Shown: positions 23,901 to 35,044, numbered from the stretch's first letter. The stretch: 64,000 nucleotides of DNA from Brachycybe producta (GCA_036925085.1 JAUPFP010000009.1:3017461-3081460), one strand, 5' to 3'. Notes: generated by a model from the letters alone, not told the origin. Translations and numbers: made by a program.

Positions 23901-26900
23901 TTTCAGAACTTTAGAACAGAATCGGAGAAGTGCAAAGAATAAAAAAAAGGGTCACAATGACTGTGAATGACAATATAAAATTGTAGGCCTAAATCAATTT
24001 AAATCATGACTAGTAGAACATTAACGAACTTACATGTATAACAAATAATTTAAGAAAATGAATAAACTAGAAATAAGGAAATATCATTTCAAATCGTGAA
24101 AGTGTGTGACGACTGCTCATTGGTATATACAGCCTGTTTCTTTCACAGGCAGTTAGAAATCGGGGAGAAAGAACTTTAGTTGGCTCCGCCCTTGTTATGA
24201 CGACCGTCAACTTCTAATTGGTTTGTTGTGTGGTTCGACGTTGAAAAGGGCGGAGCATGTGACGTCTGACTACATAACCAACCAATTAGAAATTGCGTTC
24301 GTCATAACAAGGGCGGGGCCAACTGAAGTTCTCTCCAATTTCTAACTGCCTGTGTTTCTTAACTGACTAGCCCACTATTAAAATTATTTTAGAAGACATC
24401 AAAAAATTAAGATAGAAAGAGAAAAATAAATTTCTTTGGTGAAATTTCAAATTTGTATATAAGTGATTTGTCATGATTTTTAGTGATTTAAAATATGATT
24501 TAAATCAAACAACCTTATGGAAAAGCACAAGGATTCAAGAATTTTTAAAATTCGAAAACATGGGTCAAAATCCAAAACAATAGTTTTGGGCTTTTTTCCA
24601 AAAAAACGGTCAAAAGTCAAAAAAATATTTAAATGCTCTAAACGCTCTAAAAATGCCTCAGGAATGCAAAAAGCTTGGAAAAGGCCAAGGATTGAAGAAT
24701 TTTTAAAATTCGAAAAAATACCTCAGGAGCACTAAACTGCCCGTAAAAGTCGCAAAAAAAGTTGGTAAAGCAGGGTTGTTAAAAATCATGATTATTTAAA
24801 AAAAATGAAAAAGTCAAGATTTTTTTATTTAATAAATCGGATTTTTTTTTTATTTAAATGAGATTTTTTGGATTATTTTTAAATTGAACATTTTTCAAGA
24901 AAAAAAAATTGAAATTTTGTTTATTTTACAAATAATATACACCAACGTGTTGATCTCTTTGAGTTAAAAAAAAAACTAATTTATACAACATTGTAACTCT
25001 TTCTGAATAAGTGTTATATTTTTTTTAAATAGCTCCTGGTTACGCTGGTTATCCATCACAGACGAACAATGCTCCGTCTTATCCTCCGTTTCCCACTCCG
25101 AGTGGCTCTTATGCACCTAGCAATCCTTACGCTTATTCACCAGGTATTCCTCAACAACAACAACAACAACAGCAGCAGCCAGGAACAATGTCAAACACAA
25201 TCACAGAAGAACACATTAAAGCGTCTCTGTTGTCGGCAGTGGAGGATAAGCTACGTAGGAGACTTAGAGAAGTTTACGCTCAAGCACAGGTTTTTTTTTT
25301 TTAAATAAAACAAGGCAAAAGTGTTTGTGAGGTTTTGAGATGTTTTCTTTTGATTTTATACGAAGGCCGAAATGGATGTACTGAAAAGGACTCAAGATGA
25401 TTTGAACCGTGGAAAATCAAAGCTGGAAAACATGATCAATCGACTCGAACAAGAGCAGGTTGTCATTAGGAATTTGCCCTTTGTGAAATTCAGCATTGCC
25501 TTAAACTACATTTTGCTCATCGCCATTGTTTTGTTTTTAAGCAAAGCTTAAAATGTTTCACTCTTTATGTTGTCTCTTAAAGTACGAGCGAGCATATAAA
25601 CAAACGTTGAACTCTGGTCTTTCAGAAGTAACATTAAGGACAACTGTGAAAAGTATTTTTCAAACTAGGAGAGAAACTCAGTACTAAATGGCAACTTCAA
25701 CTTAATAAAAGTGTTGCACAAGGAAGATGGCTAGGGGAAGGAATATTTGACAGTCGCTATTTTCATGTTTTGCACACTCTCGTACAGACGAGATTTTAAC
25801 GTAAAAAGTCTATGGAAAATTAACTGCATTGACATGTTCATTTGCTGTTTTCTCGTTAAGTTACTCGCACAATTAGGAATAAAATTGAATAAATATCCAT
25901 TAATTATGGATGTTGCGCACCCCATATTGGAGGCCACTGCGTTATGTCTTTCTCTTTTTGTGGTTTCGGTTCAATCCTCTATGTTGAAGAGCTCAGACTG
26001 TCTTAATTATTCAGGGTAATTCATAAATTAATTTTTGTTGTAAAGGACATCATAAATCTACATATAAAAACTGAGTACCCCACCAATTACGAGACCCACA
26101 GCGACAATCAAGGTGTCGAATTAAAGAGCTCCAAACGTAGGCATGGCAAAAACTATCAATTTCTTAAATTTCACCCAAAAATCTGGCCCAAAAGGTCAAA
26201 ATAGATCAAATTGTGCGCATGCCACCTGGCAGCCTTCTGCACAATTGCAAATGACGTCACTGCCTTCCACCTGGCAGCCTTCGGCTCGATTGCGAATGAT
26301 GTCACTGTCTCCCACGTCGCAGTGTTCTGCGCAGTTGGGAATGATGTCACAACCTCTCACATGGCAGCCGTCTGCACAATTGCGAATGATGTTACCGCCC
26401 CCACATGGCAGCCTTCTGCTAAATTGCGAATAGTATCACCGTCTAGTACATGGTGTCCTTATGCCCATTGTTGAGTTCGAAGCCCGTAGGTGTCACTAGT
26501 AAAGTTAATTGTATTTTTTGTGTTAAGTGTTTACACTTATTTTCGCATCACAATAGCTAGCCACAAGTCTTCTTGGCTGCTTGCAGAGTATTTTTTTCAA
26601 ATTCAGATTCAAAACCAGACTATTTTCATAAAAGCAGACTTTTTTAATCTTGTGGTCCACAAAAAGATTAATTTGAAAGATGTGAGCTTTTGACGTCGAC
26701 TCTATTATTTTACCAACTTGATGATGATGTTTTCTGCAACTCGTTTCTTCTCCTGATCGCGCTGTGACCGCATGAAGAAGATTCGAGTTACAGAAGTGGT
26801 CGGATGGAGATTGATTGCGATCATCCTTCTGTGCAGGGGTGTAATCTATGCAGAAGGATGGCGGCCATCTCTCTTGGTCGACGCTGATATACATCTTCCG

Positions 26901-28065
26901 TTGTTGTTACCAGAAGATGATGTTGAAGCTGCTCCAGGATCCGTATGGCTCCTTGCCTTATGGTGTCTCCAGCCTGTTTAGAGAAGTGTTAGTTTCCAAA
27001 CATAAAGACAATGCATATTTTCATTATAAACACTTTATTCATTCTTGTACGGAAACACTCAAGTTTACAAGAATGAATTGCTGATCAAATGTGCGTCCTC
27101 ATGCCCATGATGTGGTACGGATAAGAATCTACGTAATACAAAGTTGAGCAAAGAGAAGGACAATGAACAAAGAGGAACATGTTCCTTTTATACCTTGGAC
27201 CTGTGTACACCTATGAGTTGTAACCAGGACCAAGTGACCATGGTCCTAAGAGTATCAATCCGCCACTAGAATATTAATTAGGAGAGGAGGGAGGGACAAG
27301 CAGGAGTTGTTTACCCCCCAGGCTATGGTTTTGGCGGGATCGGGAGTTACTGGGTGTTACATAGATATGAGCGTGTTTTTACTTTTATGCAATACATTTA
27401 TGGTACGAATTCCTGAAATAATTTCAATTTCTTCGGAATGTTGCTGAATTGCTTTCATTTCGCATATTTTGCAATGACTACTTATTTTTTTCTACTTTAC
27501 ATTTAAGCACAATGCCCTTTAGCTTTATACAAACTTTTAATTCTTCCAGAATGTTCGTTTTACGAACTTATCGAGCCAATTGTAACGTTTAGTTTTTTCG
27601 TTTTGTCCGAAGGCCGATCTCGATAACAACATCAAGGTGCTGAATGATAAAAATAAAGCGATGAACGAACTACTGACGAAGATGGAAACCCAAGAGCAGA
27701 TCGATATAGACGAAGCTGTCGTAACGGTTGCTCCGCTTTACAAGCAGTTAGTTTCGTGTCGATCGTAAAGAAAAGATTTTGTTAGTTTGACGTATTTTTG
27801 CGATTCGTTTCAGACTTTTGAATGCGTTTGCCGAAGAGAACGCAATCGAGGATGCGATTTATTACCTCGGAGAAGCGCTTAGGAGACAAGTGATTGATTT
27901 GGACGTGTTTCTGAAGGTACTGAATTTTTTTGTGTTTTTGTTCTATTATTTTATAACTTGTTTCTTGTCTTTGATTGTTAGCACGTTCGCGAATTGTCAC
28001 GGAAACAGTTTATGTTACGCGCTTTGATGCAGAAATGTCGCGAAAAAGCGAATTTACCGGTTTAA
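17957..28065 (+). CDS. TSG101: TSG101, ESCRT-I subunit with UEV domain (complete)
   Basis: Ten exons: 17957-18001, 20850-20934, 21005-21234, 21312-21495, 22117-22254, 25033-25289, 25366-25458, 27613-27746, 27814-27916, 27982-28065. They total 1353 nt, 450 aa, all GT-AG. In order: UEV domain (about 1-145) with GNTYNIPVCVW, NPPICYVKPT and LPYLHEW, which binds PTAP late motifs and ubiquitin and lacks the catalytic cysteine of true E2s; a Pro/Gln/Tyr-rich linker (about 146-275) with a nine-residue Q run; a coiled coil (about 290-350); and the C-terminal steadiness box (EENAIEDAIYYLGEALRR, then LDVFLKHVRELSRKQF). TSG101 recruits ubiquitinated cargo to endosomal ESCRT-I for multivesicular body sorting and abscission. 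At 450 aa it is longer than the ~390-aa vertebrate form, the excess being mostly linker. Introns 1, 5 and 7 are large and full of mobile elements. Confidence 0.97.
18883..19066. mobile_element. MULE-like MITE with perfect 9-bp TSD (subfamily D)
   Basis: Ends ACAGGATGTTACAATCAGG and CCTGATTGTAACATCCTGT, flanked by AGTTGATAG (18874-18882) and AGTTGATAG (19067-19075). It keeps the GGCTCCGCCC/TTATGACGA arm and the TGTGACGTCAGA centre of the family but has different terminal sequence. Confidence 0.96.
19236..19701. mobile_element. hAT-like MITE with perfect 8-bp TSD (CAGTGTTGCC ends)
   Basis: Ends CAGTGTTGCCACTT and AGTGGCAACACTG, flanked by CTGTTACT (19228-19235) and CTGTTACT (19702-19709). The terminal CAGTG and the 8-bp duplication are hAT hallmarks. 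Non-coding, 466 bp. Confidence 0.95.
19879..20000. repeat. Hairpin-forming palindrome
   Basis: GAACGAAATGAAAGTCGGTTT pairs imperfectly with AAATCGAATTTCATTTCGTT around AAGCAAGTGATTCCGAATCACTCGCCTAAT. TSG101 intron 1. Confidence 0.65.
20026..20284. mobile_element. Small inverted-end element (GTGCTATTTTGATGAACGGC)
   Basis: The left end GTGCTATTTTGATGAACGGC mirrors GCCGTTCATCAGAATAGCAC at the right end. Further partial ends occur near 18690, 20525 and 20655, so this part of intron 1 is a pile of related copies. The stretch 20284-20385 holds poly-C and poly-G runs. Confidence 0.7.
22431..22999 (+). mobile_element. Non-autonomous Helitron (copy 1)
   Basis: The right end shows the hairpin CCCGTCATTTATGACGGG, eight bases, then CTAG followed by T (22971-23000), the Helitron 3' pattern. 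The left end lies next to a TA microsatellite (22405-22429) and a GTGTGT run. The interior is a short purine-rich tract and CGCGCATGCGC. No Rep/helicase frame. TSG101 intron 5; copies at 35890-36505 and 50681-51049. Confidence 0.8.
22817..22959. mobile_element. Short MULE-like MITE inside the Helitron (subfamily E)
   Basis: Ends ACAGGCAATTGTGCCCAGC and GGGCACAATTGCCTGT. It carries TTTTGCTCCGCCCTTTTATGA arms and a TCTGACGTCATAA centre, 143 bp. Its right arm (CACAATTGCCTGTGAAT) is also present in the other Helitron copies, which lack the rest of the MITE. Confidence 0.82.
23655..25015. repeat. Duplicated AT-rich repeat around a MITE
   Basis: TSG101 intron 5. The block AAATGAGATTTTTT.GATTA followed by GAACATTTTTCAAGAAA occurs at about 23700 and 24857. 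Between them are ATGATTTAAATCA motifs and the AAGGATTCAAGAATTTTTAAAATTCG block also seen at 2960 and 60600. Non-coding. Confidence 0.65.
24145..24353. mobile_element. MULE-like MITE (family A) with ~9-bp TSD
   Basis: Ends ACAGGCAGTTAGAAATCGGG and ATTTCTAACTGCCTGT. GTTTCTTTC (24136-24144) and GTTTCTTAA (24354-24362) flank it. GC boxes are next to TTATGACGACCG; the centre reads TGTGACGTCTGA. Confidence 0.9.
26223..26447. repeat. 45-bp tandem array, five copies, in TSG101 intron 7
   Basis: Unit CACCTGGCAGCCTTCTGCAC... ending ATGACGTCACTGCCTTC. Because the period is a multiple of three, two frames stay open, giving repeating peptides; no splice signals tie it to TSG101 and the spliced frame reads without it. 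Confidence 0.88.
26987..27361 (-). mobile_element. Probable LTR-retrotransposon remnant (LTR-like unit)
   Basis: Read on the minus strand it begins TGTAACACCC. It has TATAAAAGG at 27192-27184 and AATAAA at 27039-27034, and reaches ...AACTAACA at 26987. That order of TG start, TATA box, poly(A) signal and CA end is typical of an LTR. No matching target duplication or second LTR is seen, and sequence beyond (26900-26500 minus) shows no recognisable gag or pol. Confidence 0.45.
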
Positions 28066-28169
28066 TATTGTTTTATATTAAAAATTGATTTTTTTTTTCT
28101 TTCCCTTAGCATAAAAATATTTTTAACACGAAGAATTTTTATCTTAGCTTAAAAATATTTTTGTCGTAA

Positions 28170-28727
28170 GGTGTGACCATTAGGTTTTCGGATTATAAAT
28201 CGTGCTCCTGGGCCACGTCGGCCTCATTGTCACGTGGCCACGTCCATTGAGTTTTACGGTGAAAATAACAGTTCAAGGAGCGAATTTGCCGGGACAAAAT
28301 ATGTAGATTATTAAAAGCATTTATTAAACAAAACTCATTTTTTTTTAAAACGTGACGTATAACTAAAGCGAGCGATTCCATTTTTGTGACGATCTGTTCG
28401 GAAATAATTGTTTAATGACAGTTTTAAAACGCCTATTTTTGGTTTTTGCTGTTATCAGCTTTTTAAAACTGTTATTAAATAATTATTTCCGAACAGTCAG
28501 ATCGTCACAAAAAAAAATAGCTTCCCTCGCTTAATTTTATTTGTCAAGTTTCGAAAATACAGTGAGCTTTGTTTAATGAAATGCTTTTAAAACCTGGTAT
28601 CGATAAATTCGCTTCTTGAACTTAGCCACGTCCATAGACGTCTAAAGGCGTGGCCACGTGAATTCACCTAACTCCATCTAGTGGCATTATTTGTAATTAA
28701 TTCTAATAAAAACCTATTGGTCACACC
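28170..28727. mobile_element. TTAA-type MITE (GGTGTGACCAtTAGG ends)
   Basis: Ends GGTGTGACCATTAGGTTTT and AAAACCTATTGGTCACACC, next to TAA on the left and TTAA on the right. The interior has long inverted arms (GGAAATAATTGTTTAATGAC versus its complement). Lies about 100 bp past the TSG101 stop. Second copy in the USP6NL-like gene at 40182-40613. Confidence 0.82.
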
Positions 28728-28731
28728 TTAA

Positions 28732-30735
28732 CTAAAAAAAAAAAATGTCTCCTAGTTTGTATTCAATATTTTTGACACATTTTGAATCGTGAGTTGTTTT
28801 TGTGTTTTGTTTCTACTTACGTTTATGTAACAAAATTATTGTAATTAAATTACAAAATAAATAGCTTTAAACTAATAAGAAGTTGCAGATAAACACATCC
28901 CCGTTTCAATTATAGGCAATTTTTTTTCAATTAGCCATCTTAATCTACGAGCTTGGTTTAGCTATTTTGTTTTATTGCGCCATTCACCTGTCAAGTGAAC
29001 CGTTTTTTTTTTTTTTAGAAACAACATTACGAAAAAATTCAAAATTGTTTAACAACACTAGAATGGTAAAAGATTATGCTAAACATTTTTTCAGTTTTTT
29101 TTAAGCCAGTAAGCCCTAAACATTTATCGAATTTATATTTTCATTTTTGCCCGGTGGCATGTGTTGAGAGCAAAGGTAACAAACGACGTTTTGTGGCCAT
29201 TTGTGACGTGCCCCGTAGATGCCATCTTCTTGGCTTACAGACATGTGCCACGGTGCCACTTCCGTTATTTATTTATTTAAAGTTTTATATCTATATGAAG
29301 TCAATATCCAATTACAAGGAAAATTAAAACAAAGCAGGACAACACAAACATTCAGGTTCTCGCCAGGCTTCGAACCCGGAACCCCCATCCAAGCTTCCCC
29401 TCCCCTTCCTCCACCACGCACCGCACCACGCCAAGAATAGTAAAATTCTTGAGTGGTGGCAGCGGTTTGTACAGTTGCTATGGAGAGGTCGTCATATTGC
29501 TACATTGTCACAGCCTGGTCTGCTCCACCAGGAAGGTGGCACCCAGTAGGGATGCTATGGTCGAAGCAGACAAAATCCTGGTGGTGGTCTGCCTATGGCA
29601 ACAGGCTGTGGTGGTCTATAGGCAGTTTGCCATTTTGTGTCCAATCCAGCTTCTCACTCTGGACCTCATATGGTCTCTTGGGTGTTTACTGGGTCACTTT
29701 GCGTCGCAGACATCCGCACATTGAACCTCCCGGAGGACGGTTCACCGGCGGACCCGACATTCTTCGTTTGCGTCCATTTGTGGCCATGCTTCCGTGGACA
29801 AGATGTCTTGTCTTGTCCACGGCAGCATGGCCATTGACCTTGGACTCTGCAATTCGCGTGGTCGTCCTGAAGAGAAGTTCACCGGTGGACATCTCGTCAT
29901 GAGTTTTGGCACGGAAGGAGGAGTCCGTGAGTAAGCCTGGTCAGTTATTTAATGTCCAGCTCAAAGTGGGTTGTGACAACATCACCTGCAATCCCTATTT
30001 CTTACTTTATGTTTATTTTTTATATGTTTATAGCTTTTAATGTGTTATATGTGATAATAAAGAAGTATAATAAATTGTTATAATACATTTATAATTTAAT
30101 AAATATTCCGTAATCAAAATTACAATAGAAAACATTTGATTTTTTTTTTCACAATTTAAAAAACATTTCACAATGCTGATTTTGACCGTGTACGTAACAT
30201 TGACTGCAGTGGTCTAGTATAACCTTAAGACTATTGCTTTACGTAAACTTTTGTAAAGTCTAAGGTATAACAAACGGGATTGCAGTGACGTCGCAGAGCG
30301 ATTCCCAGAGGACCGTCTCTTATTGGCGTCAGTTACAAGCAAACCTTCTTACTCTATAAACCTTGGGAAGGGGTGGTGTCTAAAAAAAGAATAAATGGCG
30401 GTCGTTGGCGATAGCTTTGGTTAATTTGATTTTGCCCAATATAAATGCAGTATTTTATTATCAATTTATCAATAAAAGTTGGTGTGAACAGTATTTTCTC
30501 ATTGAGTAAAAGTAGCTGTGAATGCCATGCTTTATCGATATCCAAGGTTTGATGAAGTATTGATACAACATAATTTTTTTAAATGTATTCTTTATTATTA
30601 TTATTTATTTCATTTTTATCATTGTATTTGAAATTAAATAAATTTCTTATTTTTACAGGGAAAAGCGAAAAACAGCTTTAGAATTCTGTTCAGTATCCTA
30701 TTGGTTCGGAACAGCAGGTTTTATATGCTTCAAAA
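28732..30735. other. Intergenic region after TSG101
   Basis: No gene recognised. AATAAA near 28855 is a candidate poly(A) signal. 29330-29450 holds GGGTTCGAAGCCTGG on the minus strand, which resembles a Pol III B box, possibly a tRNA-derived SINE. 29450-29900 is an unusually GC-rich island with overlapping open frames on both strands and no recognisable motif. 30390-30545 shares GG(C/T)CGTTGGCGATAG and CATGCTTTATCG with 33998-34080. Confidence 0.45.
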
Positions 30736-30744
30736 ATAAAATAC

Positions 30745-30937
30745 ACAGGCATCTGTAGCCAGTTTCAGAATTTCTTTGGCTACGCCCATTTCTGAGCGTC
30801 AGACAAAATATCAACCAATTAGAAATAAAAAGGGCGGGGCATGTGGCATCAGACCCAGTAACAAACCAATTACAAATTGATGACGCTCATAAAAGGGTGT
30901 AGCGATAAAAATTCTGAAGCTGTCTACAGATGCCTGT
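30745..30937. mobile_element. MULE-like MITE with perfect 9-bp TSD (subfamily C)
   Basis: Ends ACAGGCATCTGTAGCCAG and CTACAGATGCCTGT. Flanks ATAAAATAC (30736-30744) and ATAAAATAC (30938-30946) are identical. The arms carry GGCTACGCCC and TTCTAATTGG motifs. Confidence 0.95.
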
Positions 30938-31093
30938 ATAAAATACTGCGTTCCTATTCGCCAAAATCGAATTGACCGAAGCTATTGTCAACGGCCGGTG
31001 AATAAATTAAATTGTTTATTTGTTATCTGGCAGCACCGGTCTATTTGCGCGTCTACATCCGGTTTTTTTTAATGAACTTCCGTTTTCTCTTCT

Positions 31094-31171
31094 GTCATTA
31101 ATGCCGCCGTGTTTACAATGCTTATTAACGGCCGTCTTCTTTTTATGGACGTTTACAGTCGGAAAACGAAG
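31094..31171 (+). other. Candidate 5' exon of the USP6NL-like gene
   Basis: A GC-richer patch ends in CGGAAAACGAAG followed by a good donor, GTAAGAATCG (31172). Neither ATG reading through it joins the first recognised coding exon (38005) in frame, so if it belongs to the gene it is untranslated or another small exon intervenes. Confidence 0.3.
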
Positions 31172-31889
31172 GTAAGAATCGAATTTTAAGTGTTAGTTGA
31201 AGCTTTTATTCGATGCTACAATGTTGAATTCAATTGTGAGTTTAATTTCATTGTTTAATTTGTTGATTTTTCTGTTTCAATTTTACTTGTCATTTGACCA
31301 GCCTTCCTGGTTTTTTTTTTCTTCTGTCCGATTATTTCGCGTTGCGGTTGCTGTTGCGTATCATTCCTTTTAGCTCCTCCGTAAACAAATGGTCTTTGCT
31401 CCACGTTGAACGTGCATACGTGTTGACGTCACGCGTACACGTCTGCGTTCTCGTGGAAAAAGGTGCGCCTCCTCCTTCTTTATTCAATGAATGAATGGGA
31501 CAATACACATAATAGTAAAATTCCCTTTTCGAAAGGAAGGAAGGAAGGTCATTGAAACGATAGAAGAAATTCAATAGAATTTATTGAAAAATGTCTCGAT
31601 TTTTCATGAATTTTATTTGCAATTTTCTCATATATATTCGGAAAAAAAAAAAAAAAAACTTGAGAAGTTTTAATAAAACGATTTTTTTCATCTTAAATTT
31701 GACCTTTTGACCTTAAAAACCGTTTTGGAACTTTTATTTTTTTGTCTTCACAAAAAATTCTCATCGTAATTTCAAAAAAATTAAAAGAAACCGGTTTTTT
31801 GTTTTTAAATTGTAAATTATTCTATTGTTTTCTTTAGCGAGAGACTTAATGATCCAATAGGTTCAAAGTTTAAAATCCTTTTTTTTTTT

Positions 31890-33250
31890 CCATGTATTTC
31901 CGGTTTGCTTATTCGCGATGCTTTCAAGTTTCATATTATTTTTTCCGCCGAACACTTTCGATTATATTTCAAACTTGTTTTTTTTTTTAATACTGTATTT
32001 CCGGTTAATTTTCAAAGTAGTTTTCAATATCTGGTGGTTAACATACTTGTTCTTTTTGTCTATATGTGTATTTGCTGTTTATATTACATGTTATTTTGAC
32101 TTATTTCCGGTTAAAGTTTAGACTTTTTTTTATATAACAATATCTGCTTAAATAACAGTTGTTTTGTTTACTTTATTTGGTTAAAATTACAACCCGTTTG
32201 TCTTATTTCCAGTTACGTATTACATCATTTGCATGTTTGGATCATTTTCTCATTAAGTCATGTTTTGAATCATTTCCGACGTTAAAATTTGCAATCTTTT
32301 TTGGTCTTATATTCTTATTATAGTCTTCAATCTTTTGAGACTTTGACCATTTGACGTTAAATCATGTTTTGACCATTTCCGGCTAAATTTCTTAAGTTTA
32401 TAAGTCTGTTTATATAGTTTAATTAAACCCCTTTTGGACATTTCCAATCAAGTTGCAACTTATTTTTTTTTTTTTTGAGAATTTCCGGCGAAATCATAAC
32501 CTGGCTATTTATCTGTGGTTATTATTAACCTGTTTTGTAGTTTCCGGTTAAATTATCTGTTTATTTTTTTCGGGTTAGAAGTAAATAACACGGTTTTGGT
32601 TATTTTCAATCAAGTTACAGTTTTGACAATTTTTGCTTAAATTAGAACCTGGTTTTGGCATTTTTGGTTAAATGAATCTGGTTTGATCATTTCCGGTTAA
32701 GTGATATGTAGTATGTTTTCACTTAAATTACTAATTTTTTATCATTTTGTAATTTAATAACTCTTGTTTTTTTTATTTAAATTTATTAAATAACTTATTT
32801 TGACATTTTCCGGTTAAATTTAACCCCCTAGTTCTGCATCTGTGGTTAAATAAACTTTCTGTGGCCATTTCCGGTTAAATTATCTTGTTTGTTTTCAGTT
32901 AAATTACTTAGGTTTTTGTATATTTACAATTAAATTACTTTTATTTTGGTTATTTTCTATTAAATAACTTATTTTGACATTTTCCGGTTAAATTTAACTA
33001 CCCAGTTCTGCATCTGTGGTTAAATAAACCTGCTGTGGCTATTTCCGGTTAAATTATCTTGTTTGTTTTCAGTTAAATTACTTAGGTTTTTGTATATTTA
33101 TAATTAATTTACTCTCATTTTAGTTATTTTCTATTAAATACCAACTGATTTTGACAATTTCCGGTTAAATCAACAACCTGGTTCTGCATCTCTGGTTTAA
33201 TTAACCTGTTTTTTTGGGGGGAGGGGGTGTCATTTCCGGTTAAATGACAG
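31890..33250. repeat. Degenerate TTTCCGGTTAAAT-rich array
   Basis: Dozens of variants of TTTCCGGTTAAAT(T) separated by T-rich spacers. A larger ~180-200-bp unit containing 'CTGCATCTGTGGTTAAATAAAC' and 'AGTTAAATTACTTAGGTTTTTG' repeats at about 32800, 32990 and 33170. No exon is seen. Confidence 0.8.
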
Positions 33251-33689
33251 ACATACTGAGCTATTTCGAGCTATTGCCAAATTATTAAATTGTTTTTCTT
33301 TTCCTTTTTATCTTGTTTGATTTGTAATTTAATAATTATCTTAATTAGACGCAGTCCAATTATTTATTTTGTTTTTTTTAATGGGGGTGTAATTTAATCC
33401 AATTAATCTATTGTGATGGAGGAGGAGGAGGAGGAACAGGAACACAACAGATTAAAAGGATTAATAGGGGGGGGGGCACAACCTGTTGTAAAACACGCGT
33501 TTCAATTTGATTCTGACTATAAAGAAATTTAATAGTCGATTTTTTTTACTGCGGAATTGTGTTCGTGGCCACGTGCCAACATTCTTTGTTTTTTAAAGTT
33601 TGATTTCAAAATTTAAATAATTCTTTTCAACGTGTGCTGCACGCATCACGGGTTATTTATAATTAGAACGATGACGTTATCGTCATCGC

Positions 33690-33885
33690 ACAGGCAAGTG
33701 TGCGCAGCAAGATACAGTCGTTTGCCCCGCCCCTTTTACGAGAACGGCAACTTCTAATTGGTTTTTTATTTGGTCTGACGTCACATGCTCCGCCCTTTTC
33801 AATTTTGAATTGGTTGATATTTGGTATGCCGTTTATAAAAGGGGCGGAGGCAAACAACTGTATCTTGCTGCGGACACTTGCCTGT
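33690..33885. mobile_element. MULE-like MITE (subfamily B)
   Basis: Ends ACAGGCAAGTGTGCGCAGC and GGACACTTGCCTGT. CCCCGCCCC and GGGGCGG boxes lie in the arms, and GACGTCACATGCTCC in the centre. Confidence 0.86.
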
Positions 33886-34082
33886 GTCGCCTGAGAGTCA
33901 ATTGTTGTTGGCATTCGGCCAATTAGATTGCGACAATACTTATCAATTGGGGGAGGTGGGGGTTTATTAAGGCGCGTATGTATAGCCTACACTAGGAGGC
34001 GGCCGTTGGCGATAGTTTGGCCAATAGGAACGCAGTATTTTTTTCCACGCTTCCGCCCCCCCCATGCTTTATCGTTATCCAT

Positions 34083-34147
34083 ACAGGCAAGTGTGCTCAG
34101 CACAATACAGCCGTTTGCCCCGCCCTTTTATGAGGAACGGCAAGAGC
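34083..34147. mobile_element. Truncated MULE-like MITE (subfamily B, left arm only)
   Basis: ACAGGCAAGTGTGCTCAGC continues through CCCCGCCCTTTTATGAGG and then stops abruptly. 34148-34384 is unrelated GC-richer sequence of unknown origin with no convincing gene. Confidence 0.75.
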
Positions 34148-34384
34148 GAACTTTGTACCGGTTTAGCCAGGAGCCCGCGAAGAGTTCTAGAGCTGTTCGT
34201 GAGCTCCTGGGTAAACCAATTTCTGTTTGCGAATTGGTTCCGAACTGTTCTCGAACGGCTCGCGAAGCTTGGTCTGTACGCGGCTTTAACGTGTAATGTA
34301 ACAAGTTTAGCTAGTTGGGACGGCCTTGTGAGTACTGTACGAGTGGCTTGTTTGGCGCTCGGCCCAATCCAAAAGATTGGCAGT

Positions 34385-34593
34385 ACAGGCAATTAGAAAT
34401 CGGGACAAACAGAAGTTGACTCCGCCCCTTTTTTATGACGACCGGCAACTTCTAATTGGTTTGTTGTGTGGTACGACGTTGAAAAGGGCGGAGCAGGTGA
34501 CGTCAGACTACATAACCAGCCAAATTAGAAGTTGCCGGTCGTCCTAAAAAGGACGGAGCCAACTTCTGTTTGTCCCGATTTCTAATTGCCTGT
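34385..34593. mobile_element. MULE-like MITE (family A)
   Basis: Ends ACAGGCAATTAGAAATCGGG and TTCTAATTGCCTGT. GATTGGCAGTA occurs immediately before the left end and again 7 bp after the right end. The duplicated flank (CAAAAGATTGGCAGTA / CAAAGGGATTGGCAGTA) is longer than the 9 bp of other copies. Confidence 0.9.
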
Positions 34594-35044
34594 CAAAGGG
34601 ATTGGCAGTAGCAATTGGGACGTCGTTCGCGAAAGAAATGAGATAGGAAAGCTACTCGCGAGACCTCGTTTGCTCGTGGGGGTGATCGTCACGTCCTACG
34701 GTCTACGGCCTACGTCCTTCTCAAAAATGGCTCAACAAAATATTCCAGTTATTTTTTTGTTGTTGTGAGAAACAACAGGGCGTTTGTGTTTTCCTGAAGG
34801 TTGTTTTCATATTTGTGTGTGGGTTTCTGACACAATGTACATAACGTTTCTTACATACTAATTCAAAACAAATTCCTTTCAAAGAGTAAACAAATGAAAT
34901 TGATTTGTATTTTCATTTCAACCTTGAGAACAACAACACTAGGTTGGTGCTGAATTTTAATTTGAAGCCAGATTTTCAAAGCAGGCAAGTGTACAAATAT
35001 GGCGCTTCCCCTCTCCCCCCCCCCCCCCGGCAATGAAGTTTCAT

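Noticed and set aside
26143-26474. Two repetitive open frames over the 45-bp array as a possible protein
   Set aside because: No splice sites link them to TSG101, whose frame is complete without them, and both frames are open only because the period is a multiple of three.
26523-26894. Minus-strand 123-codon frame beside the LTR-like unit as a gag gene
   Set aside because: No zinc knuckle, capsid-like motif or pol neighbour is visible.
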